From assembly GCA_903860855.1 (NCBI GenBank), contig CAIOSF010000152.1, forward strand, positions 1-6,427: a stretch of 6,427 bases of DNA. The letters are read 5' to 3'. The notes below the pieces were generated by a model. It was not told where the DNA came from. It made no database searches and saw only the letters and a list, made by a program, of their open reading frames with translations. A program made the position numbers and the translations under genes. Positions 1-5,290 of this stretch are shown in pieces. Every line of letters begins with the position of its first letter. Positions within the stretch are counted from its first letter, which is position 1. Source of the stretch: an uncultured Alphaproteobacteria bacterium (GTDB taxonomy: Bacteria > Pseudomonadota > Alphaproteobacteria > Rickettsiales > Midichloriaceae).

Positions 1-3
1 CAG

Positions 4-9
4 TATAAT
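4..9 (+). promoter_or_regulatory. possible -10 box upstream of the first ORF
   Basis: A perfect TATAAT lies about 45 bases upstream of the ATG at 54. Any -35 element would fall outside the window, so this cannot be tested here. The region is AT-rich, so a chance match is quite possible. Confidence 0.25.
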
Positions 10-53
10 AATATACAGTATGGATAACTACACGATCGACTTATAAACTTATT

Positions 54-503
54 ATGCAATATAGAAAGGCCTCCCACTTGTCATTGCCGGAGGATAGAGA
101 GAAGAGTGATAGGGAGGATGATAGATGGCTTTTGAAAGATAAGGTTAGAAAAAGCACAAAAGCGATTGAGCTACTGTTGAAAAAACAGATCAATGAGGAT
201 AGCGCTAATTCGCTTATAAATGCGATAGAAGAGGCATATAGCAAACAGGTTGGTAAAATACCCTTTAGAAAATCAAACTTTGAATATGATAATATCAAGG
301 GATTTAGAAACTCAAGAAACGAGTGGGCCTTCGCATTTTGTAAAAGTGAATACAATGGTGCCAATTTCACGATGTTACGTCACCAATTGACCAAAGATGA
401 GATGAATGAGCTTTTTGTGACACTTAGTGTCCATAGCCATAAGATCTATACTAAGCTACTTAGTACTATTTCTCTCTCCGGTCTTAAATGTTGGTATGAA
501 TAG
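54..503 (+). CDS. hypothetical protein, 149 aa, unrecognised
   Basis: I do not recognise this protein. The ORF starts at ATG 54; an in-frame TAA at 9-11 means no earlier ATG is available, and no clear Shine-Dalgarno sequence precedes it. The N-terminal 60 residues are highly charged (Lys, Glu, Asp, Arg) and likely helical. The middle is richer in aromatic and Asn residues (FRNSRNEWAFAF near residues 84-95). There is no signal peptide or obvious membrane segment. It ends with TAG at 501-503, inside a second reading frame that stays open to 657, so the original gene may have been longer and frameshifted. It is convergent with the large gene on the - strand. Possible roles include a small lineage-specific protein or the remnant of a larger effector; nothing in the sequence decides this. 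Confidence 0.5.
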   Translation: MQYRKASHLSLPEDREKSDREDDRWLLKDKVRKSTKAIELLLKKQINEDSANSLINAIEEAYSKQVGKIPFRKSNFEYDNIKGFRNSRNEWAFAFCKSEYNGANFTMLRHQLTKDEMNELFVTLSVHSHKIYTKLLSTISLSGLKCWYE

Positions 504-657
504 TATTAGCAAGGGAAAAACCCATGGCGAAAAAAATGAAATAAGCGAATCTCTGCTCGTAATAAGCAATGAGCAACTTACTCATAACATGGAAATACCC
601 AAGGCTTTACAGATGGTACTTAGTATACTACCGAACTTAAAAAATGTTATTAAATAA
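496..657 (+). CDS. short ORF overlapping the end of the 149-aa ORF; possible frameshifted continuation
   Basis: An ATG at 496 overlaps the stop of the preceding ORF by a few codons (ATGAATAG) and opens a 53-aa frame ending with TAA at 655-657. The frame is open further upstream, from a GTG at 427. No Shine-Dalgarno sequence is visible before either start. The product (MNSISKGKTHGEKNE..., ending LPNLKNVIK) is unrecognised, charged in its first half and hydrophobic-helical near the end. It may be a translationally coupled small gene, the displaced C-terminus of the 149-aa protein after a frameshift near 430-500, or chance. I lean towards a decayed or frameshifted C-terminus. Confidence 0.25.
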   Translation: MNSISKGKTHGEKNEISESLLVISNEQLTHNMEIPKALQMVLSILPNLKNVIK

Positions 658-673
658 TTAGGACCCATCATCA

Positions 674-877
674 ATGAAAATCACAAAAAAGCATGATGAC
701 AAATCAAATAGATATACGGAAATTTTAAAATGTGCAGAGCCGATTGGTCATCCTAAACAAGTTCAGGATGACGGTGCTATGGTTTTGGCGGTGCTATTGA
801 TGACAGGCCCTAGTAAAAATTATGGTAATTGGTATTATATTCTCCTCGCCGCCTCATCAAGTGTTGAGCCCATCTGA
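674..877 (+). CDS. small hypothetical ORF, 67 aa, convergent overlap with the effector-like gene
   Basis: This ATG-initiated frame has a plausible Shine-Dalgarno sequence, AGGA at 660-663, ten bases ahead of the start. The product is unrecognised: a Lys-rich N-terminus, then a moderately hydrophobic stretch around residues 35-45 and 54-60 that is too short and broken for a convincing membrane helix. Its last 43 bases overlap the 3' end of the large gene on the opposite strand, where the constraint belongs to that gene. It also spans a perfect 8-bp hairpin at 747-772. It could be a real small protein, or it could be intergenic sequence between two convergent genes. Confidence 0.22.
   Translation: MKITKKHDDKSNRYTEILKCAEPIGHPKQVQDDGAMVLAVLLMTGPSKNYGNWYYILLAASSSVEPI
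747..772. repeat. 8-bp inverted repeat (hairpin), convergent intergenic area
   Basis: GTCATCCT at 747-754 pairs perfectly with AGGATGAC at 765-772 across a 10-base loop. It lies about 63 bases beyond the stop codon of the large - strand gene and could act in transcription termination or RNA stability. Neither side is followed by a T-run, so it is not a classical intrinsic terminator. Confidence 0.35.
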
Positions 878-2898
878 TCGATCTGCACCCTCCAAGCTTC
901 CGGCACATGTTCAGGTCCAACCTGCTCGTTTCTAAGTGCGATTAGAGGATTAAGGATAACATCACAAGCTTTTTTTACATCACTCTCTCCAACTCCTCCA
1001 CCAAAAAGCTTAGCAAAAAAGTTTAGGAATTGATCGAGTAAATCATAAAATCCATTTACCAAACCGCCTATCTGACCGCCTTCTCTCTCTAAAATATTTC
1101 TTTGTATCTTTGCCATGCGTAATAAGGCATCGATTGGTAGGCAAGATATCATGACTCCCTTCCCGAGATCGCCACCAATCTGATGATGCTCCTCATTTAT
1201 TACAACCCTCTGCTGAATATCATATAGTATACGAGCAACCCTCTTTGGATCATTGGACATGAGTAAATCATAGAGCTTATTCCCACGTCTAAGCATCTCA
1301 TCTCCCATCGTATTCCTTTCATCTGTAGCAAATTGCTGTAGTTCTAATACAGTCGGCATTTGAACATCTGCTACCCCAGTGCTAGCACCCCAAATCCTCT
1401 CGGCCAAGGTTAACTTTGTTCTGATCGTATCTTTACGTGCTTGAGCTTCAAGCTCTAGAGCTTGGTCACGTTGCTCGACGAAATCCTGCACATCGATATC
1501 GTCATCTTGGACAGGCTCTAACCTACCATCGATCTGAGCAACAACACGTAGATTTGCAACACGTAAGTTTGCCGAGCGGACATATGGATTAATTATTGGA
1601 TTCTGCAATTCGGTAACGCCAGAACATCTACCCATGGCTGAATCGCTATTACTAAACTCATTACCACCCCAGTAACTGTTGCCAGGATACGCATTGTCAT
1701 TCCAAGCATAGTTCGTAACAAGCAATTTCTCTGCATTATCTCCTAGTAATGCTTTAGCCGGGCTGTTGCTGGAGAAGTGGATTGTTATATCATTGCCATT
1801 ATTCAATACTATTAAATGCTCACCATTGGATGCTACACCAACTCTTTTTTCTTCTGGCGTCGTCAATCCAGTAAAGTAAGAGAGTTCAAGGTCCGATACA
1901 CTATTAAGATTCTTGTTTCTGATAATGCGATGGCAAACATCCAGTATCAGCTTTTCTTGCTCCTTGCGGTTTACTCCCCACAAACCCGTACCTAAACCAA
2001 ACATACGGACAAAAGCTGTTGTTCCTTGCTCCTCTGCCCGTGCATTGGCTTCTGTCAGCATTGGTTCCAGAATGGCTTCCATCCTTTTTTTGTATACATC
2101 TGCATTGAGTATTGCTGTTGGAGAGATTCTAATATAAGGAGGAGACAACACCGGGAGATTGAGGAGTAATTGCTGGCTTGCTTCTTCATAAGTCGGGAAA
2201 TTATGACCTTCCCCTAGATAGTGATCAGACCACACCTTTAGAGATGGATTGTTGACGCCAGCAATGCCATAACCATTGGCACCAATGTTTTGGGTTGGAG
2301 TGATGATCATGCATTTGTGATCAATACTGTTAACTTGGTGCAGACGAGGCCCTACATTGCCAATAACTACACCTTCCCTACGGTGTTGCTCGTGGAGCAC
2401 TGTATTCATATTACCTGATTCGGTAAAAAATGTTTTGGAAGACACAGATAGCTGCCCAGCTATAGCCCCTTCATCGGCAGAAATGGAACGATCTAAGCTA
2501 ACAGCGTTGCTCGCATTGCTATACCCAGCATCGCTCAATGGGCGCTTCTGCAATAATCTATCGATAAATTGTGGTGTAGTCATTTCAGCATATAGTGCCC
2601 GTTCAGCAGGAGTGCCATTTAAACGTTTGGAAGCAAGAAAGCTTTCAGCTAGTTGGATAAACCCAACGTCTACTATGGGCCTGGCACTCTTGATCATATC
2701 TCCAAGTGCTACTGGACCTAATCCACTAGTTTTGATTTGATTTTCGATGCGATTTTGTTTTCCACTCATTATCGGGTTTTCTGTGAAAAACTTCTTGGAT
2801 TTCCCGAGAAATTCTCGAGTAATCCTTTCGTTTTTTACCTCTATTAGTTCTGGGTTTTCTGGTATTTCAATCAACTGGTTTTCTTGATTTTCTATCAT
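835..2898 (-). CDS. putative macrodomain-like (MavL/DUF4804-type) ADP-ribosylhydrolase, candidate type IV effector
   Basis: The gene encodes 687 residues from ATG at 2898 (codon 2896-2898). A longer TTG start at 2967, preceded by AAGG, would add 23 residues, but that TTG sits in the loop of an inverted repeat, so the ATG is preferred. Numbered from the ATG, the central region (about 170-440) has FVRMFGLGTGLWG at 296-308, followed by Gln and Leu-Asp positions. It also has TNYAWNDNAYPGNSYWGG at 395-412 and ELQNPIINP at 430-438. From memory, these blocks match the hydrolase fold of DUF4804-type proteins such as Legionella MavL, which acts on ADP-ribosylated ubiquitin. Asp401 and Asp419, 18 residues apart, are the likely counterparts of its acidic active-site residues. 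The part after 460 is mostly helical, with an amphipathic stretch at 613-635 ending in glycines. There is no signal peptide or clear transmembrane helix, as expected for a VirB/D4 substrate. Family membership is likely; substrate, activity and secretion are inference. Confidence 0.6.
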   Translation of the reverse strand: MIENQENQLIEIPENPELIEVKNERITREFLGKSKKFFTENPIMSGKQNRIENQIKTSGLGPVALGDMIKSARPIVDVGFIQLAESFLASKRLNGTPAERALYAEMTTPQFIDRLLQKRPLSDAGYSNASNAVSLDRSISADEGAIAGQLSVSSKTFFTESGNMNTVLHEQHRREGVVIGNVGPRLHQVNSIDHKCMIITPTQNIGANGYGIAGVNNPSLKVWSDHYLGEGHNFPTYEEASQQLLLNLPVLSPPYIRISPTAILNADVYKKRMEAILEPMLTEANARAEEQGTTAFVRMFGLGTGLWGVNRKEQEKLILDVCHRIIRNKNLNSVSDLELSYFTGLTTPEEKRVGVASNGEHLIVLNNGNDITIHFSSNSPAKALLGDNAEKLLVTNYAWNDNAYPGNSYWGGNEFSNSDSAMGRCSGVTELQNPIINPYVRSANLRVANLRVVAQIDGRLEPVQDDDIDVQDFVEQRDQALELEAQARKDTIRTKLTLAERIWGASTGVADVQMPTVLELQQFATDERNTMGDEMLRRGNKLYDLLMSNDPKRVARILYDIQQRVVINEEHHQIGGDLGKGVMISCLPIDALLRMAKIQRNILEREGGQIGGLVNGFYDLLDQFLNFFAKLFGGGVGESDVKKACDVILNPLIALRNEQVGPEHVPEAWRVQIDQMGSTLDEAARRI
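1543..1572 (-). repeat. 15-bp tandem duplication in the effector-like gene (ANLRV twice)
   Basis: Two adjacent 15-base units (1543-1557 and 1558-1572) differ at only two positions and encode ANLRV-ANLRV just after the ELQNPIINP motif. This looks like a small in-frame duplication at the edge of the predicted catalytic core, where a linker to the helical C-terminal part would begin. Confidence 0.6.
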
Positions 2899-2938
2899 AG
2901 CGCTCTGATAACAGGTAAAAATAATTATGGGTTCGCCT

Positions 2939-2983
2939 ATTCTGACAAGTTTTGTGGAAAATTTCAATCAACCTTGTCAGAAT
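2939..2983. repeat. perfect 11-bp inverted repeat in the divergent intergenic region
   Basis: ATTCTGACAAG at 2939-2949 is matched exactly by CTTGTCAGAAT at 2973-2983, with a 23-base spacer. It lies 41-85 bases upstream of the ATG of the effector-like gene. It could be a two-site operator or a stem-loop in that gene's leader. The arms contain TTGTCA and CTGACA, which are -35-like hexamers, so a regulator bound here could affect transcription. No -10 box at proper spacing was found, so no promoter is claimed. Confidence 0.45.
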
Positions 2984-3033
2984 TATGGCTAGATATAGCG
3001 GTATTTATGCCTATTTATCAGTGAAATAAGTTG

Positions 3034-3049
3034 TATTTGTGAACAAATA
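3034..3049. promoter_or_regulatory. operator-like 16-bp dyad upstream of the PEBP gene
   Basis: TATTTGT and ACAAATA form perfect 7-bp arms around a GA centre. The dyad overlaps a weak candidate -35 hexamer (TTGTGA, 3037-3042), which is followed after 17 bases by TATGCT (3060-3065). A repressor site at the promoter of the PEBP-like gene, or shared by both divergent genes, would fit. AT-rich dyads also arise by chance, so the call is tentative. Confidence 0.3.
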
Positions 3050-3097
3050 TATGTAACCATATGCTTCTATATGAATTCATTGGTGGACTTGTAAGTT

Positions 3098-3591
3098 ATG
3101 ATTCTGATTAGCCATGCTTTTGAGCATGAAGAGGTTATACCTGCAAAATATACCTGTGATGGTGAGAATATATCACCAGACTTGGAATGGTCTGACGTCC
3201 CAAGTACAACAAAATCATTTGTTTTGATATGCGATGATCCAGATGCTACCAATGGTACGTGGAATCACTGGATCATCTTTAATTTATCATCTCATATATC
3301 TTTCTTACCTGAAGCCATCAGTGCCCTCCCCCAAGGAACTAAACGTGGAAAGAATAGCTGGGGGATGGGAGACTACGGCGGCCCATGTCCTCCCAGCGGC
3401 AGCCATAGATATTTCTTCAGGCTTTATGCTCTTGATGCAGCTTTGGATCTTGACGAAGGAGCGACTAAGGATCGATATATGTGAAGATGAGCAAGCATGT
3501 ACTGGCTTCAGCTGAGCTAATGGGAGTATACGCGAGGACCTATATGAGGGATGATAAACAAACCATAATCAATAAAAGACCATGGCTGTGA
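3098..3591 (+). pseudogene. YbhB/YbcL-family PEBP (Raf kinase inhibitor-like) protein, C-terminus frameshifted
   Basis: The first 126 codons encode a clear bacterial phosphatidylethanolamine-binding-protein homologue. It has CDGENISPDLEW at 20-31, the anion-pocket motif DPDATNGTWNHW at 47-58, and YGGPCPPSGSHRYFFRLYALD across 93-113. The start is ATG 3098; an in-frame TAA at 3092-3094 rules out anything earlier. The frame stops at TGA 3482-3484, just after ATKDRYM. The family's conserved ending, HVLASAELMGVY, continues in another frame from about 3475 and runs to TGA 3589-3591. Joining the frames near 3475 gives the usual spacing between ATK and HVLA and a total of about 164 residues, normal for the family. 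One missing base, probably in the ATATAT run at 3475-3480, explains it. The protein is expected to be cytoplasmic and its ligand is unknown. Without the terminal helix and strand it may be inactive, unless this is a sequencing error. Confidence 0.8.
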
Positions 3592-3624
3592 TAGCAGAAA
3601 AGATGATTTGAAGTTTGGTGAAAT

Positions 3625-3638
3625 TAAGTATTTACTTA
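3625..3638. repeat. small 6-bp inverted repeat in the PEBP-to-orphan gap
   Basis: TAAGTA and TACTTA face each other across two bases, about 35 bases after the end of the PEBP reading frame. It has no following T-run, so it is not a convincing terminator. Apart from the promoter at 3735-3763, I see nothing else definite in the stretch 3592-3813; a second TATAAT at 3671-3676 lacks a matching -35. Confidence 0.2.
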
Positions 3639-3734
3639 TGTTTGTTATGAAAACCATACCAATTCTTTTATATAATGTACTGTTTGTTCGTTATTGCCTA
3701 GAGTGCGGTGACACGGTGGCATCGTTGGGCAGTA

Positions 3735-3763
3735 TTGACTTTTATCAAAATATCTCTTATAAT
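3735..3763 (+). promoter_or_regulatory. near-consensus sigma-70 promoter for the 450-aa gene
   Basis: TTGACT (3735-3740) and a perfect TATAAT (3758-3763) are separated by exactly 17 bases, giving 11 of 12 consensus positions at optimal spacing. Transcription would begin near 3770, leaving a leader of about 44 bases before the ATG at 3814. It is the best promoter in the window and suggests strong expression of the orphan gene downstream. Confidence 0.75.
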
Positions 3764-3813
3764 CGCGACCGATATAGATAGCAAGACTATGAATTAATAC
3801 AGAAGTAAAGCGT

Positions 3814-5166
3814 ATGAGATCTTTCCAGGAACAGATAGTCGATAGCGAAAGCGCGGGTGGAACGCCCAGCCCCTTTGTGACTGGGATCACCCTGGTTTTT
3901 GACCAAATTGGTAGCTCCCTTATCCTGGATCGCAGGGGTGGAGGGTCTAGCCTGGACACAGCAAGGAGATGCGCATCACGCAAAGATGACTTTCTAATAA
4001 AAGTTAAAACATACCAATCAGACATGATTGATTCATCCTTTACAATAGAAGCAAAATACAATGAGGCAAAAAATCGGAGCAGTAGTAGGGTCCATTACAC
4101 CTTATGCTTATCTAGCGACAGCTCATCGTCTAGTATCATAGTCAATGAGCTGTCGGCAAGATTGCTTAGGAATATAGATATAAGTGCCGCCCTTAAAACA
4201 ATTGGGATGCCATCAGTGGCTGAATTTGATACCAGTACTCTGCTCCGCGAGCTGAACGATGAAATTACATACTGGCAGGATGCGCACAAACAGGTAAAGC
4301 ATAGCAAAGCACCACAGAGGGTTATAGAAACTCCAAACATCACCAATAACCCCAAAACCGTTCTAAACGATAGGATAAAGAGTTTAGTTCAATGTGCGAA
4401 CTTATTATTAGCTGATGCCAGCAAGGCTAATAATGGCGAGAGATCGGCTATGGACCCATTAAAGGTAACTCAATATGTTAGGTTGTGCAAAGACATTAAG
4501 GGTCTTGCATCAGGTCGTTGTGATGGCGATAACATAAGAGATGGAGTTGATTCTAATGTGCTTTCTCCCCTAGATTCATTGCCTCCTATGGTTTTAGTAA
4601 GGGAAGCTAATGGTATAAGAGGGAGTGATAACCAAGGTGGAAATCTAGCTAAAAACGCAGGGGCGTACATGAGATTATTTGCTGGATACGTGAAACAACA
4701 TATCATTCCTATCCATAGAAGGAATGATATATGCGCATTCTTTCTAGGCGTCTCTCCTGAGTCTCTTGTTGGTGTACATGACTTCCGTATGGCGTTGCGC
4801 GAGGGAGACAATACGGCCAAAAATTATAGAGAAGCCATGAGTAGACAAGATAGCGGTCTACTTAATACACTGAGCAGCCCTTTAAGCGATTTGACTTTGG
4901 TAGTTAGCTTTGCGCACTTAATGTTGCGACATATGAAGGAAATAGGCATAAAAGGTTGCATAGCCCCTGGCAGATATAATTTCATGAATAACGAGCTAGA
5001 ACAATTATCAGTTGCAAAAATACCAAATATCCAAACTTCCCTCCATTCTTCAGATACTAATAGTAAAAAACAAGGTAGCTTTAGTAGAAAAGTGATAGAG
5101 AATCTGACGAATTTCTTGCGTACTAACAACCACAACAATAAAACCTCTGCTGGGCGGACAATGTAA
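3814..5166 (+). CDS. hypothetical protein, 450 aa, unrecognised orphan
   Basis: I do not recognise this protein. The start is the ATG at 3814; an in-frame TGA at 3790-3792 limits the choice, and only a weak purine-rich stretch (GTAAAG) precedes it. The frame is long, uninterrupted and clearly coding. Visible traits are a Gly/Ser-rich segment near 42-48, a serine run at 100-107 (SSDSSSSS) and a probable helical region from about 183 to 232. A mixed hydrophobic-helical segment at 283-312 (YMRLFAGYV, CAFFLGVSPESL) and another at 357-380 follow. The Lys/Asn/Ser-rich C-terminus ends NNKTSAGRTM. There is no signal peptide, convincing transmembrane helix or known catalytic motif. Its own strong promoter and a stem-loop just after the stop suggest a single-gene transcription unit. 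The polar, basic tail would suit a secreted intracellular effector, but that is conjecture. Confidence 0.75.
   Translation: MRSFQEQIVDSESAGGTPSPFVTGITLVFDQIGSSLILDRRGGGSSLDTARRCASRKDDFLIKVKTYQSDMIDSSFTIEAKYNEAKNRSSSRVHYTLCLSSDSSSSSIIVNELSARLLRNIDISAALKTIGMPSVAEFDTSTLLRELNDEITYWQDAHKQVKHSKAPQRVIETPNITNNPKTVLNDRIKSLVQCANLLLADASKANNGERSAMDPLKVTQYVRLCKDIKGLASGRCDGDNIRDGVDSNVLSPLDSLPPMVLVREANGIRGSDNQGGNLAKNAGAYMRLFAGYVKQHIIPIHRRNDICAFFLGVSPESLVGVHDFRMALREGDNTAKNYREAMSRQDSGLLNTLSSPLSDLTLVVSFAHLMLRHMKEIGIKGCIAPGRYNFMNNELEQLSVAKIPNIQTSLHSSDTNSKKQGSFSRKVIENLTNFLRTNNHNNKTSAGRTM
4700..4730. repeat. perfect 11-bp inverted repeat inside the 450-aa gene
   Basis: ATATCATTCCT at 4700-4710 is the exact reverse complement of AGGAATGATAT at 4720-4730, with a 9-base loop. 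It lies in the coding sequence for HIIPIHRRNDI. A stem this long within a gene could pause ribosomes or affect mRNA stability, or be a relic of a palindromic repeat. Confidence 0.5.
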
Positions 5167-5187
5167 GCAATGATACCGGAGCAGATC

Positions 5188-5222
5188 TAAAGAGTTGCGG
5201 CAAATGGTAAAAAAACTCTTTA
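5188..5222 (+). terminator. possible stem-loop terminator after the 450-aa gene
   Basis: TAAAGAGTT (5188-5196) pairs perfectly with AACTCTTTA (5214-5222) across a 17-base loop, 22 bases after the stop codon. A T-rich but interrupted stretch follows (ATGTTTAAATTTTGTTT). The stem is AT-rich and the loop large, so termination would be weak; it could also be an element in the leader of nuoD. Confidence 0.35.
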
Positions 5223-5290
5223 ACATGTTTAAATTTTGTTTATAGATGGCTCCCATTGTGCTAGGGTACTCAGGGTTTACTTGACCTTGG

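Noticed and set aside
41..370. 109-aa - strand ORF with hydrophobic, Ser/Leu-rich product
   Set aside because: It is antisense to the charged 149-aa ORF; Leu/Ser/Phe richness is the typical shadow of Lys/Glu-rich coding sequence.
747..772. Classical intrinsic terminator for the effector-like gene
   Set aside because: The hairpin is real but lacks a T-run on either strand, so it is listed only as an inverted repeat.
2357..2740. 127-aa + strand ORF antisense to the effector-like gene
   Set aside because: It lies wholly within the long - strand frame; composition and lack of motifs mark it as a shadow.
2898..2967. Lipoprotein signal peptide on the extended effector-like protein (IIIFTCYQ)
   Set aside because: The residue before Cys is Thr rather than Ala, Gly or Ser, the hydrophobic stretch is short, and the extension itself depends on an uncertain TTG start.
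3592..3813. tRNA or small RNA in the intergenic region
   Set aside because: No cloverleaf arms or T-loop motif were seen; the GC-richer patch near 3700-3730 does not fold into an obvious tRNA.
3645..4061. 138-aa - strand ORF across the promoter and start of the 450-aa gene
   Set aside because: It covers a strong opposite-strand promoter and the antisense of a longer coding frame, and has no recognisable motif.
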